Part shown: positions 24,585 to 38,415 of the stretch, piece after piece
How the letters are laid out: every line of letters begins with the position of its first letter
Position numbering within the stretch: the stretch's first letter is position 1
NCBI RefSeq assembly: GCF_000699445.3
Contig: NC_067199.1
Location: 34,146,902-34,210,901, forward strand
Reading direction: 5' to 3'
Source of the DNA: Schistosoma haematobium
Lineage: Eukaryota; Platyhelminthes; Trematoda; Strigeidida; Schistosomatidae
DNA: 64,000 nucleotides
Position numbers and translations under genes: made by a program
The notes under the pieces: generated by a model
Databases searched by the model: none
Seen by the model: the letters and a program-made list of their open reading frames with translations, nothing else
What the model was told of the DNA's origin: nothing

Positions 24585-25621
24585 GGTTAAGCTGCGGATT
24601 TTACTATGCAGGTCGAAATTCACGTCCGACGGCATGTCAACGAGGCTCTCCTCGTGATTTCGTGTCACCACACATCAAACACCAATGATAGGTCGTGAGG
24701 TGGACGTTGGACAACGGATATGCGACCAGTCTGGTGACCGTGTGAACAGTCGGTATTGTCATCTGCTTTTATTCAAACACATAAACATTGGTACACACAG
24801 GCACCAAACAGATATGCGCCACATAAATCACTCGATTTGTGTGAGGGCTGGGATACTGCCCCGGGTGCCCAAACCGAAGCACGTGGTTTTCTCAGGGGCC
24901 ACACCTCGAGCCTTTGACCTGAAGGTCTAATCCATAATGTGGCGGAGCAACTTTAGGAGATGCAGTCCCATGGTAGCCGGTCACCAACGATATCTTCACA
25001 CGCCATATGTTTTCTCAGGATCTTGGAGCCCATGTGCACCATTGGTTTGGAATCAGGCTTTTCCAACTCCCTGGGTGAAGCCTCCGTATCCACCAACCGG
25101 TTTAAGGCGCCGGATATTCGCTTTTCCTCCTCTCAATTTCGTAGACAACACCCCCGCCGCGAGAAGGCAGTGAGTAGGACTTGCCTGGCAGTGGTTGTAT
25201 GCACGTGGTCATGTGAGAGCATTTCGAGAGGGAGAGCTGACTCTCACCATTCTCGGCCGTACCAAAGCATTTGTGGGTATCTGGTGGACGTGTCCACAGT
25301 GACAATGACGTCGGAGTAATAACATGCGTGCTGACACCGTGAACAGCACACTGGTCACTACGTCTGGCTCGTGTATTCGCTAAATGCCTGCATTATTTGT
25401 GATGTACAGACGGGTAAATTTGTGTGAAGTTGACTGAGATTGGTCGGTGTGCACGTGACTGGGTGCACAAGATGGTGTCCATCGGATTCGCTAGCACCAC
25501 TGCATTTCATCGTGATAGTCGATTGTCAGTGATGAATACATTGAATTTCATGTGAGCAGCACAACATTTTCTGTCGGAAACCATGACATTTTTCTCGTGA
25601 AATCGAGAGGTGACATCACCA

Positions 25622-25655
25622 TGTTGATGTTGATGTTGTTGTTGTTGTTGCTGCT

Positions 25656-25700
<45 letters not shown>

Positions 25701-25720
25701 GGTGGTGTTGTTGTTGATGA
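25622..25720 (+). repeat. TTG/CTG/ATG/GTG compound microsatellite, unit 4
   Basis: Same block order as unit 1, with a longer CTG block. Confidence 0.95.
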
Positions 25721-26576
25721 ATCGTGTTGGTGAAAGTTTATCCACATGTGAGTGATGTGGTCTAATCTAAGAGACGAGCTGTGTGTAGGAGGTGGGATGT
25801 GCTGTGGAAGAGGCCTTGAGAACATACGAAATGATACTCGGTCGATTGGCCACCACACATTGTATGTCTTCACTACCGAGTGCTCTGCTTGTACAATTCA
25901 CACTCATGATAGGTGGTTGGCACTTCCCACTAGTGAAATGACCGGTGTTGGGTACAAATTCAATCTTGTCATGTCGATCGTATGCAAACGTGCAGAGAGA
26001 TTGTGCTAGGCTCTCATGGGTGGACAATATTGCTTGCGTTCACACAGCACCACGTGATGATGACAAATTGTGATTTGTGCGTTGTAAGTGGATAGTTGTC
26101 GGCCACCGAATTCATGAAGGACCAGTGTGAGTAAGTATGTTGGAGTGTATATTGAGACAGCGAGTTGTGAAAGTGCTTCTCGTGATGGCGACAAGTGATC
26201 GGGTGGTGTGGAGGAGCTATTCAAATTGTCTGATTGTTGCCTGTTAGAGGTCGTCAGTTGGAGACAGTGGTCAAGTGTAATGGAGAGAAATGTTGAGTGC
26301 TGAATGGTCTGGTATGTTTTTCCAATGCGGATAGAAGGCGTCGTCGTCGCAGTCATGGTCATGGTCATGTTGATGGAATTGTAGTGGATGGAGTATATGA
26401 TTTGTAGGGGAATGTGTGGGATGTTTTTGATTCGCTTGATTGTTTGGTCGAGTGATGAGTGATCGATGGTTAGTTGATTAGTTGGTTAGTTAGTTAGTTT
26501 AGTTAGTTATTTAGTTTGTGGATTTGTGATTTGATGGTGTGGTGAGTGTGTTATGTTGTTGAGTGGTCAAATTGTA

Positions 26577-26649
26577 GGTCCAGTGGTGTAGTGGTTATCA
26601 CGTTCGCCTCACACGCGAAAGGTCCCCGGTTCGAACCCGGGCTGGACCA
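26577..26649 (+). tRNA. tRNA-Val (CAC), copy 5
   Basis: Identical to copy 1, TTTT in the 3' flank. It is the last intact gene before the two truncated copies. The upstream TTAG-rich stretch is longer than in copies 1-4. Confidence 0.98.
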
Positions 26650-27685
26650 GGTTAAGCTGCGGATTTTACTATGCAGGTCGAAATTCACGTCCGACGGCAT
26701 GTCAACGAGGCTCTCCTCGTGATTTCGTGTCACCACACATCAAACACCAATGATAGGTCGTGAGGTGGACGTTGGACAACGGATATGCGACCAGTCTGGT
26801 GACCGTGTGAACAGTCGGTATTGTCATCTGCTTTTATTCAAACACATAAACATTGGTACACACAGGCACCAAACAGATATGCGCCACATAAATCACTCGA
26901 TTTGTGTGAGGGCTGGGATACTGCCCGGGTGCCCAAACCGAAGCACGTGGTTTTCTCAGGGGCCACACCTCGAGCCTTTGACCTGAAGGTCTAATCCATA
27001 ATGTGGCGGAGCAACTTTAGGAGATGCAGTCCCATGGTAGCCGGTCACCAACGATATCTTCACACGCCATATGTTTTCTCAGGATCTTGGAGCCCATGTG
27101 CACCATTGGTTTGGAATCAGGCTTTTCCAACTCCCTGGGTGAAGCCTCCGTATCCACCAACCGGTTTAAGGCGCCGGATATTCGCTTTTCCTCCTCTCAA
27201 TTTCGTAGACAACACCCCCGCCGCGAGAAGGCAGTGAGTAGGACTTGCCTGGCAGTGGTTGTATGCACGTGGTCATGTGAGAGCATTTCGAGAGGGAGAG
27301 CTGACTCTCACCATTCTCGGCCGTACCAAAGCATTTGTGGGTATCTGGTGGACGTGTCCACAGTGACAATGACGTCGGAGTAATAACATGCGTGCTGACA
27401 CCGTGAACAGCACACTGGTCACTACGTCTGGCTCGTGTATTCGCTAAATGCCTGCATTATTTGTGATGTACAGACGGGTAAATTTGTGTGAAGTTGACTG
27501 AGATTGGTCGGTGTGCACGTGACTGGGTGCACAAGATGGTGTCCATCGGATTCGCTAGCACCACTGCATTTCATCGTGATAGTCGATTGTCAGTGATGAA
27601 TACATTGAATTTCATGTGAGCAGCACAACATTTTCTGTCGGAAACCATGACATTTTTCTCGTGAAATCGAGAGGTGACATCACCA

Positions 27686-27767
<82 letters not shown>

Positions 27768-27787
27768 GGTGGTGTTGTTGTTGATGA
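27686..27787 (+). repeat. TTG/CTG/ATG/GTG compound microsatellite, unit 5
   Basis: Same block order as unit 1, with the longest ATG block of the first five units. Confidence 0.95.
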
Positions 27788-28688
27788 ATCGTGTTGGTGA
27801 AAGTTTATCCACATGTGAGTGATGTGGTCTAATCTAAGAGACGAGCTGTGTGTAGGAGGTGGGATGTGCTGTGGAAGAGGCCTTGAGAACATACGAAATG
27901 ATACTCGGTCGATTGGCCACCACACATTGTATGTCTTCACTACCGAGTGCTCTGCTTGTACAATTCACACTCATGATAGGTGGTTGGCACTTCCCACTAG
28001 TGAAATGACCGGTGTTGGGTACAAATTCAATCTTGTCATGTCGATCGTATGCAAACGTGCAGAGAGATTGTGCTAGGCTCTCATGGGTGGACAATATTGC
28101 TTGCGTTCACACAGCACCACGTGATGATGACAAATTGTGATTTGTGCGTTGTAAGTGGATAGTTGTCGGCCACCGAATTCATGAAGGACCAGTGTGAGTA
28201 AGTATGTTGGAGTGTATATTGAGACAGCGAGTTGTGAAAGTGCTTCTCGTGATGGCGACAAGTGATCGGGTGGTGTGGAGGAGCTATTCAAATTGTCTGA
28301 TTGTTGCCTGTTAGAGGTCGTCAGTTGGAGACAGTGGTCAAGTGTAATGGAGAGAAATGTTGAGTGCTGAATGGTCTGGTATGTTTTTCCAATGCGGATA
28401 GAAGTCGTCGTCGCAGTCGTCGCAGTCATGGTCATGGTCATGGTCATGGTCATGTTGATGGAATTGTAGTGGATGGAGTATATGATTTGTAGGGGAATGT
28501 GTGGGATGATTTTGATTCGCTTGGTTGTTTGGTCGAGTGATGAGTGATCGATGGTTAGTTGATTCATTGGTTGGTTATTTTGTTATTTGGTTGGTTAGTT
28601 AGTTATTTAGTTAGTTAGTTATTTAGTTTGTGGATTTGTGATGATGTTGTGTGGTGAGTGTGCCATGTTGTTGAGTGGTCGAATTGTA

Positions 28689-28743
28689 GGTCCAGTGGTG
28701 TAGTGGTTATCACGTTCGCCTCACACGCGAAAGGTCCCCGGTT
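28689..28743 (+). pseudogene. tRNA-Val (CAC), 3'-truncated copy 6
   Basis: Bases 1-55 of the tRNA are perfect, ending at CCCCGGTT. The sequence then jumps to GTATATTGAGACAGCG, which in full units lies about 1.58 kb downstream. The second half of the B box, the T loop, the 3' T stem and the 3' acceptor strand are gone, so the locus should neither bind TFIIIC normally nor fold into a tRNA. Confidence 0.96.
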
Positions 28744-29232
28744 GTATATTGAGACAGCGAGTTGTGAAAGTGCTTCTCGTGATGGCGACAAGTGATCGGG
28801 TGGTGTGGAGGAGCTATTCAAATTGTCTGATTGTTGCCTGTTAGAGGTCGTCAGTTGGAGACAGTGTTCAAGTGGAATGGAGAGAAATGTTGATTGCTGA
28901 ATGGTCTGGTATGTTTTTCCAATGCGGATAGAAGGCGTCGTCGTCGTCGTCGTCGTCGCAGTCGTCGTCGCAGTCATGGTCATGGTCATGGTCATGTTGA
29001 TGGAATTGTAGTGGATGGAGTATATGATTTGTAGGGGAATGTGTGGGATGATTTTGATTCGCTTGGTTGTTTGGTCGAGTGATGAGTGATCGATGGTTAG
29101 TTGATTCATTGGTTGGTTATTTTGTTATTTGGTTGGTTAGTTAGTTATTTAGTTAGTTAGTTATTTAGTTTGTGGATTTGTGATTTGATGTTGTGTGGTG
29201 AGTGTGCCATGTTGTTGAGTGGTCGAATTGTA

Positions 29233-29287
29233 GGTCCAGTGGTGTAGTGGTTATCACGTTCGCCTCACACGCGAAAGGTCCCCGGTT
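29233..29287 (+). pseudogene. tRNA-Val (CAC), 3'-truncated copy 7
   Basis: Same break after base 55 and same junction as copy 6, 544 bp downstream. The short unit evidently arose once by deletion and was then duplicated. Confidence 0.96.
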
Positions 29288-29478
29288 GTATATTGAGACA
29301 GCGAGTTGTGAAAGTGCTTCTCGTGATGGCGACAAGTGATCGGGTGGTGTGGAGGAGCTATTCAAATTGTCTGATTGTTGCCTGTTAGAGGTCGTCAGTT
29401 GGAGACAGTGTTCAAGTGGAATGGAGAGAAATGTTGATTGCTGAATGGTCTGGTATGTTTTTCCAATGCGGATAGAAG

Positions 29479-29512
<34 letters not shown>

Positions 29513-29791
29513 AGTCGTCGTCGCAGTCATGGTCATGGTCATGGTCATGGTCATGTTGATGGAATTGTAGTGGATGGAGTATATGATTTGTAGGGGAATG
29601 TGTGGGATGTTTTTGATTCGCTTGGTTGTTTGGTCGAGTGATGAGTGATCGATGGTTAGTTGATTCATTGGTTGGTTATTTTGTTATTTGGTTGGTTAGT
29701 TAGTTATTTAGTTAGTTAGTTAGTTAGTTTGTCGATTTGTGATTTGATGTTGTGTGGTGAGTGTGCCATGTTGTTGAGTGGTCAAATTGTA

Positions 29792-29864
29792 GGTCCAGTG
29801 GTGTAGTGGTTATCACGTTCGCCTCACACGCGAAAGGTCCCCGGTTCGAACCCGGGCTGGACCA
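29792..29864 (+). tRNA. tRNA-Val (CAC), copy 8
   Basis: Identical to copy 1, TTTT in the 3' flank (CGGATTTTACT). It is the first intact gene after the short units. Confidence 0.98.
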
Positions 29865-30897
29865 GGTTAAGCTGCGGATTTTACTATGCAGGTCGAAATT
29901 CACGTCCGACGGCATGTCAACGAGGCTCTCCTCGTGATTTCGTGTCACCACACACAAACACCAATGATAGGTCGTGAGGTGGACGTTGGACAACGGATAT
30001 GCGACCAGTCTGGTGACCGTGTGAACAGTCGGTATTGTCATCTGCTTTTATTCAAACACATAAACATTGGTACACACAGGCACCAAACAGATATGCGCCA
30101 CATAAATCACTCGATTTGTGTGAGGGCTGGGATACTGCCCGGGTGCCCAAACCGAAGCACGTGGTTTTCTCAGGGGCCACACTCGAGCCTTTGACCTGAA
30201 GGTCTAATCCATAATGTGGCGGAGCAACTTTAGGAGATGCAGTCCCATGGTAGCCGGTCACCAACGATATCTTCACACGCCATATGTTTTCTCAGGATCT
30301 TGGAGCCCATGTGCACCATTGGTTTGGAATCAGGTTTTCCAACTCCCCTGGGTGAAGCCTCCGTATCCACCAACCGGTTTAAGGCGCCGGATATTCGCTT
30401 TTCCTCCTCTCAATTTCGTAGACAACACCCCCGCCGCGAGAAGGCAGTGAGTAGGACTTGCCTGGCAGTGGTCGTATGCACGTGGTCATGTGAGAGCATT
30501 TCGAGCGGGAGAGCTGACTCTCACCATTCTCGGCCGTACCAAAGCATTTGTGGGTATCTGGTGGACGTGTCCACAGTGACAATGACGTCGGAGTAATAAC
30601 ATGCGTGCTGACACCGTGAACAGCACACTGGTCACTACGTCTGGCTCGTGTATTCGCTAAATGCCTGCATTATTTGTGATGTACAGACGGGTAAATTTGT
30701 GTGAAGTTGACTGAGATTGGTCGGTGTGCACGTGACTGGGTGCACAAGATGGTGTCCATCGGATTCGTTAGCACCACTGCATTTCATCGTGATAGTCGAT
30801 TGTCAGTGATGAATACATTGAATTTCATGTGAGCAGCACAACATTTTCTGTCGGAAGCATGACATTTTTCTCGTGAAATCGAGAGGTGACATCACCA

Positions 30898-30898
<1 letters not shown>

Positions 30899-30967
<69 letters not shown>

Positions 30968-31024
30968 GTTGTGATGGTGGTGGTGGTGGTGGTGATGGTG
31001 GTGTGTTGGTGTTGTTGTTGATGG
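30899..31024 (+). repeat. Compound trinucleotide microsatellite, unit 8
   Basis: The CTG block of units 1-5 is absent. TTG, ATG and GTG blocks are interrupted by GTTGTGATG and GTGATGG. This is the start of the second subfamily of units. Confidence 0.95.
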
Positions 31025-31939
31025 ATCGTGTTGGTGAAAGTTTATCCACATGTGAGTGATGTGGTCTAATCTAAGAGACGAGCTGTGTGTAGGAGGTGGG
31101 ATGTGCTGTGGAAGAGGCCTTGAGAACATACGAAATGATACTCGGTCGATTGGCCACCACACATTGTATGTCTTCACTACCGAGTGCTTTGCTTGTACAA
31201 TTCACACTCATGATAGGTGGTTGGCACTTCCCACTAGTGAAATGACCGGTGTTGGATACAAATTCAATCTTGTCATGTCGATCGTATGCAAACGTGCAGA
31301 GAGATTGTGCTAGGCTCTCATGGGTGGACAATATTGCTTGCGTTCACACAGCACCACGTGATGATGACAAATTGTGATTTGTGGGTTGTAAGTGGATAGT
31401 TGTCGGCCACCGAATTCATGAAGGACCAGTGTGAGTAAGTATGTTGGAGTGTATATTGAGACAGCGAGTTGTGAAAGTGCTTCTCGTGATGGCGACAAGT
31501 GATCGGGTGGTGTGGAGGAGCTATTCAAATTGTCTGATTGTTGCCTGTTAGAGGTCGTCAGTTGGAGACAGTGGTCAAGTGTAATGGAGAGAAATGTTGA
31601 GTGCTGAATGGTCTGGTATGTTTTTCCAATGCGGATAGAAGGCGTCGTCGTCGTCGTCGCAGTCGTCGTCGCAGTCATGGTCATGGTCATGGTCATGGTC
31701 ATGTTGATGGAATTGTAGTGGATGGAGTATATGATTTGTAGGGGAATGTGTGGGATGTTTTTGATTCGCTTGATTGTTTGGTCGAGTGATGAGTGATCGA
31801 TGGTTAGTTGATTCATTGGTTGGTTATTTTGTTATTTGGTTGGTTAGTTAGTTATTTAGTTAGTTAGTTATTTAGTTTGTGGATTTGTGATTTGATGTTG
31901 TGTGGTGAGTGTGCCATGTTGTTGAGTGGTCAAATTGTA

Positions 31940-32012
31940 GGTCCAGTGGTGTAGTGGTTATCACGTTCGCCTCACACGCGAAAGGTCCCCGGTTCGAACC
32001 CGGGCTGGACCA
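31940..32012 (+). tRNA. tRNA-Val (CAC), copy 9
   Basis: Identical to copy 1. The 3' flank changes here to CGGCTTTTACT (TTTT), which persists to the end of the array. Confidence 0.98.
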
Positions 32013-33049
32013 GGTTAAGCTGCGGCTTTTACTATGCAGGTCGAAATTCACGTCCGACGGCATGTCAACGAGGCTCTCCTCGTGATTTCGTGTCACCACA
32101 CACAAACACCAATGATAGGTCGTGAGGTGGACGTTGGACAACGGATATGCGACCAGTCTGGTGACCGTGTGAACAGTCGGTATTGTCATCTGCTTTTATT
32201 CAAACACATAAACATTGGTACACACAGGCACCAAACAGATATGCGCCACATAAATCACTCGATTTGTGTGAGGGCTGGGATACTGCCCTCGGGTGCCCAA
32301 ACCGAAGCACGTGGTTTTCTCAGGGGCCACACTCGAGCCTTTGACCTGAAGGTCTAATCCATAATGTGGCAGAGCAACTTTAGGAGATGCAGTCCCATGG
32401 TAGCCGGTCACCAACGATATCTTCACACGCCATATGTTTTCTCAGGATCTTGGAGCCCATGTGCACCATTGGTTTGGAATCAGGTTTTCCAACTCCCTGG
32501 GTGAAGCCTCCGTATCCACCAACCGGTTTAAGGCGCCGGATATTCGCTTTTCCTCCTCTCAATTTCGTAGACAACACCCCCGCCGCGAGAAGGCAGTGAG
32601 TAGGACTTGCCTGGCAGTGGTTGTATGCACGTGGTCATGTGAGAGCATTTCGAGAGGGAGAGCTGACTCTCACCATTCTCGGCCGTACCAAAGCATTTGT
32701 GGGTATCTGGTGGACGTGTCCACAGTGACAATGACGTCGGAGTAATAACATGCGTGCTGACACCGTGAACAGCACACTGGTCACTACGTCTGGCTCGTGT
32801 ATTCGCTAAATGCCTGCATTATTTGTGATGTACAGACGGGTAAATTTGTGTGAAGTTGACTGAGATTGGTCGGTGTGCACGTGACTGGGTGCACAAGATG
32901 GTGTCCATCGGATTCGTTAGCACCACTGCATTTCATCGTGATAGTCGATTGTCAGTGATGAATACATTGAATTTCACGTGAGCCGCACAACATTTTCTGT
33001 CGGGAAGCATGACATTTTTCTCGTGAAATCGAGAGGTGACATCACCATA

Positions 33050-33053
33050 TTGA

Positions 33054-33085
<32 letters not shown>

Positions 33086-33166
33086 ATGATGATGATGATG
33101 ATGGTGGTGGTGTTGTGGTGGTGGTGGTGGTGGTGGTGATGGTGGTGTGTGGTGTTGTTGTTGATG
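33050..33166 (+). repeat. Compound trinucleotide microsatellite, unit 9
   Basis: Resembles unit 8, with a shorter GTG block before the GTTGTGG interruption. Confidence 0.95.
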
Positions 33167-34075
33167 GATCGTGTTGGTGAATGTTTATCCACATGTGAGT
33201 GATGTGGTCTAATCTAAGAGACGAGCTGTGTGTAGGAGGTGGGATGTGCTGTGGAAGAGGCCTTGAGAACATACGAAATGATACTCGGTCGATTGGCCAC
33301 CACACATTGTATGTCTTCACTACTGAGTGCTTTGCTTGTACAATTCACACTCATGATAGGTGGTTGGCACTTCCCACCAGTGAAATGACTGGTGTTGGAT
33401 ACAAATTCAATCTTGTCATGTCGATCGTATGCAAACGTGCAGAGAGATTGTGCTAGGCTCTCATGGGTGGACAATATTGCTTGCGTTCACACAGCACCAC
33501 GTGATGATGACAAATTGTGATTTGTGGGTTGTAAGTGGATAGTTGTTGGCCGCCGAATTCATGAAGGACCAGTGTGAGTAAGTATGTTGGAGTGTATATT
33601 GAGACAGCGAGTTGTGAAAGTGCTTCTCGTGATGGCGACAAGTGATCGGGTGGTGTGGAGGAGCTATTCAAATTGTCTGATTGTTGCCTGTTAGAGGTCG
33701 TCAGTTGGAGACAGTGGTCAAGTGGAATGGAGAGAAATGTTGATTGCTGAATGGTCTGGTATGTTTTTCCAATGCGGATAGAAGGCGTCGTCGTCGTCGT
33801 CGTCGTCGCAGTCGTCGTCGCAGTCATGGTCATGGTCATGTTGATGGAATTGTAGTGGATGGAGTATATGATTTGTAGGGGAATGTGTGGGATGTTTTTG
33901 ATTCGCTTGATTGTTTGGTCGAGTGATGAGTGATCGATGGTTAGTTGATTCATTGGTTGGTTATTTTGTTATTTGGTTGGTTAGTTAGTTATTTAGTTAG
34001 TTAGTTATTTAGTTTGTGATTTGTGATTTGATGTTGTGTGGTGAGTGTGTTATGTTGTTGAGTGGTCAAATTGTA

Positions 34076-34148
34076 GGTCCAGTGGTGTAGTGGTTATCAC
34101 GTTCGCCTCACACGCGAAAGGTCCCCGGTTCGAACCCGGGCTGGACCA
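34076..34148 (+). tRNA. tRNA-Val (CAC), copy 10
   Basis: Identical to copy 1; CGGCTTTTACT in the 3' flank. Confidence 0.98.
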
Positions 34149-35184
34149 GGTTAAGCTGCGGCTTTTACTATGCAGGTCGAAATTCACGTCCGACGGCATG
34201 TCAACAAGGCTCTCCTCGTGATTTCGTGTCACCACACACAAACACCAATGATAGGTCGTGAGGTGGACGTTGGACAACGGATATGCGACCAGTCTGGTGA
34301 CCGTGTGAACAGTCCGTATTGTCATCTGCTTTTATTCAAACACATAAACATTGGTACACACAGGCACCAAACAGATATGCGCCACATAAATCACTCGATT
34401 TGTGTGAGGGCTGGGATACTGCCCGGGTGCCCAAACCGAAGCACGTGGTTTTCTCAGGGGGCCACACTCGAGCCTTTGACCTGAAGGTCTAATCCATAAT
34501 GTGGCAGAGCAACTTTAGGAGATGCAGTCCCATGGTAGCCGGTCACCAACGATATCTTCACACGCCATATGTTTCTCAGGATCTTGGAGCCCATGTGCAC
34601 CATTGGTTTGGAATCAGAGTTTTCCAACTCCCTGGGTGAAGCCTCCGTATCCACCAACCGGTTTAAGGCGCCGGATATTCGCTTTTCGTCCTCTCAATTT
34701 CGTAGACAACACCCCCGCCGCGAGAAGGCAGTGAGTAGGACTTGCCTGGCAGTGGTCGTATGCACGTGGTCATGTGAGAGCATTTCGAGCGGGAGAGCTG
34801 ACTCTCACCATTCTCGGCCGTACCAAAGCATTTGTGGGTATCTGGTGGACGTGTCCACGGTGACAATGACGTCGGAGTAATAACATGCGTGCTGACACCG
34901 TGAACAGCACACTGGTCACTACGTCTGGCTCGTGTATTCGCTAAATGCCTGCATTATTTGTGATGTGCAGACGGGTAAATTTGTGTGAAGTTGACTGAGA
35001 TTGGTCGGTGTGCACGTGACTGGGTGCACAAGATGGTGTCCATCGGATTCGTTAGCACCACTGCATTTCATCGTGATAGTCGATTGTCAGTGATGAATAC
35101 ATTGAATTTCACGTGAGCAGCACAACATTTTCTGTCGGGAACCATGACATTTTTCTCGTGAAATCGAGAGGTGACATCATCATA

Positions 35185-35284
35185 TTGATGTTGATGTTGT
35201 TGTTGTTGTTGATGATGATGATGATGATGATGGTGGATGATGGTGGTGGTGGTGATGGTGGGTGTGTTGGTGTTGTTGTTGATG
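35185..35284 (+). repeat. Compound trinucleotide microsatellite, unit 10
   Basis: Has a GGTGGATGATGG interruption and the GTGGGTGTGTTGG end seen from here to the right. Confidence 0.95.
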
Positions 35285-35900
35285 GATCGTGTTGGTGAAT
35301 GTTTATCCACATGTGAGTGATGTGGTCTAATCTAAGAGACGAGCTGTGTGTAGGAGGTGGGATGTGCTGTGGAAGAGGCCTTGAGAACACACGAAATGAT
35401 ACTCGGTCGATTGGCCACCACACATTGTATGTCTTCACTACTGAGTGCTTTGCTTGTACAATTCGCACTCATGATAGATGGTTGGCACTTCCCACCAGTG
35501 AAATGACTGGTGTTGGATACAAATTCAATCTTGTCATGTCGATCGTATGCAAACGTGCAGAGAGATTGTGCTAGGCTCTCATGGGTGGACAATATTGCTT
35601 GCGTTCACACAGCACCACGTGATGATGACAAATTGTGATTTGTGGTTGTAAGTGGATAGTTGTTGGCCACCGAATTCATGAAGGACCAGTGTGAGTAAGT
35701 ATGTTGGAGTGTATATTGAGACAGCGAGTTGTGAAAGTGCTTCTCGTGATGGCGACAAGTGATCGGGTGGTGTGGAGGAGCTATTCAAATTGTCTGATTG
35801 TTGCCTGTTAGAGGTCGTCAGTTGGAGACAGTGTTCAAGTGAATGGAGAGAAATGTTGATTGCTGAATGGTCTGGTATGTTTTTCCAATGCGGATAGAAG

Positions 35901-35934
<34 letters not shown>

Positions 35935-36213
35935 AGTCGTCGTCGCAGTCATGGTCATGGTCATGGTCATGGTCATGTTGATGGAATTGTAGTGGATGGA
36001 GTATATGATTTGTAGGGGAATGTGTGGGATGTTTTTGATTCGCTTGGTTGTTTGGTCGAGTGATGAGTGATCGATGGTTAGTTGATTCATTGGTTGGTTA
36101 TTTTGTTATTTGGTTGGTTAGTTAGTTATTTAGTTAGTTAGTTATTTAGTTTGTGGATTTGTGATTTGATGTTGTGTGGTGAGTGTGCCATGTTGTTGAG
36201 TGGTCAAATTGTA

Positions 36214-36286
36214 GGTCCAGTGGTGTAGTGGTTATCACGTTCGCCTCACACGCGAAAGGTCCCCGGTTCGAACCCGGGCTGGACCA
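36214..36286 (+). tRNA. tRNA-Val (CAC), copy 11
   Basis: Identical to copy 1; CGGCTTTTACT in the 3' flank. Confidence 0.98.
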
Positions 36287-37324
36287 GGTTAAGCTGCGGC
36301 TTTTACTATGCAGGTCGAAATTCACGTCCGACGGCATGTCAACGAGGCTCTCCTCGTGATTTCGTGTCACCACACACAAACACCAATGATAGGTCGTGAG
36401 GTGGGCGTTGGACAACGGATATGCGACCAGTCTGGTGACCGTGTGAACAGTCGGTATTATCATCTGCTTTTATTCAAACACATAAACATTGGTACACACA
36501 GGCACCAAACAGATATGCGCCACATAAATCACTCGATTTGTGTGAGGGCTGGGATACTGCCTCGGGTGCCCAAACCGAAGCACGTGGTTTTCTCAGGGGG
36601 CCACACTCGAGCCTTTGACCTGAAGGTCTAATCCATAATGTGGCAGAGCAACTTTAGGAGATGCAGTCCCATGGTAGTCGGTCACCAACGATATCTTCAC
36701 ACGCCATATGTTTCTCAGGATCTTGGAGCCCATGTGCACCATTGGTTTGGAATCAGAGTTTTCCAACTCCCCTGGGTGAAGCCTCCGTATCCACCAACCG
36801 GTTTAAGGCGCCGGATATTCGCTTTTCGTCCTCTCAATTTCGTAGACAACACCCCCGCCGCGAGAAGGCAGTGAGTAGGACTTGCCTGGCAGTGGTCGTA
36901 TGCACGTGGTCATGTGAGAGCATTTCGAGCGGGAGAGCTGACTCTCACCATTCTCGGCCGTACCAGGGCATTTGTGGGTATCTGGTGGACGTGTCCACAG
37001 TGGCAATGACGTCGGAGTAATAACATGCGTGCTGACACCGTGAACAGCGCACTGGTCACTACGTCTGGCTCGTGTATTCGCTAAATGCCTGCATTATTTG
37101 TGATGTGCAGACGGGTAAATTTGTGTGAAGTTGACTGAGATTGGTCGGTGTGCACGTGACTGGGTGCACAAGATGGTGTCCATCGGATTCGTTAGCACCA
37201 CTGCATTTCATCGTGATAGTCGATTGTCAGTGATGAATACATTGAATTTCACGTGAGCAGCACAACATTTTCTGTCGGAAAGCATGACATTTTTCTCGTG
37301 AAATCGAGAGGTGACATCATCATA

Positions 37325-37411
37325 TTGATGTTGATGTTGTTGTTGTTGATGATGATGATGGTGTTGGTGGTGGTGGTGGTGATGGTGGGTGTGTTGGTGT
37401 TGTTGTTGATG
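37325..37411 (+). repeat. Compound trinucleotide microsatellite, unit 11
   Basis: Short form, identical in layout to units 12 and 13. Confidence 0.95.
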
Positions 37412-38029
37412 GATCGTGTTGGTGAATGTTTATCCACATGTGAGTGATGTGGTCTAATCTAAGAGACGAGCTGTGTGTAGGAGGTGGGATGTGCTGTGGA
37501 AGAGGCCTTGAGAACACACGAAATGATACTCGGTCGATTGGCCACCACACATTGTATGTCTTCACTACTGAGTGCTTTGCTTGTACAATTCGCACTCATG
37601 ATAGATGGTTGGCACTTCCCACCAGTGAAATGACTGGTGTTGGATACAAATTCAATCTTGTCATGTCGATCGTATGCAAACGTGCAGAGAGATTGTGCTA
37701 GGCTCTCATGGGTGGACAATATTGCTTGCGTTCACACAGCACCACGTGATGATGACAAACTGTGATTTGTGGGTTGTAAGTGGATAGTTGTTGGCCGCCG
37801 AATTCATGAAGGACCAGTGTGAGTAAGTATGTTGGAGTGTATATTGAGACAGCGAGTTGTGAAAGTGCTTCTCGTGATGGCGACAAGTGATCGGGTGGTG
37901 TGGAGGAGCTATTCAAATTGTCTGATTGTTGCCTGTTAGAGGTCGTCAGTTGGAGACAGTGTTCAAGTGGAATGGAGAGAAATGTTGATTGCTGAATGGT
38001 CTGGTATGTTTTTCCAATGCGGATAGAAG

Positions 38030-38063
<34 letters not shown>

Positions 38064-38342
38064 AGTCGTCGTCGCAGTCATGGTCATGGTCATGGTCATG
38101 GTCATGTTGATGGAATTGTAGTGGATGGAGTATATGATTTGTAGGGGAATGTGTGGGATGTTTTTGATTCGCTTGGTTGTTTGGTCGAGTGATGAGTGAT
38201 CGATGGTTAGTTGATTCATTGGTTGGTTATTTTGTTATTTGGTTGGTTAGTTAGTTATTTAGTTAGTTAGTCATTTAGTTTGTGGATTTGTGATTTGATG
38301 TTGTGTGGTGAGTGTGCCATGTTGTTGAGTGGTCGAATTGTA

Positions 38343-38415
38343 GGTCCAGTGGTGTAGTGGTTATCACGTTCGCCTCACACGCGAAAGGTCCCCGGTTCGA
38401 ACCCGGGCTGGACCA
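38343..38415 (+). tRNA. tRNA-Val (CAC), copy 12
   Basis: Identical to copy 1. The unit that starts here begins a run of four very similar units (2126-2129 bp apart). Confidence 0.98.

Noticed and set aside
28714..29270. CRISPR-like reading of the repeated units
   Set aside because: Units are kilobases long, eukaryotic in content, with no short direct repeats separated by unique spacers.
29724..30041. Minus-strand frame with GSNRGPFACEANVITT
   Set aside because: This is the antisense translation of the tRNA-Val gene, a common false protein.
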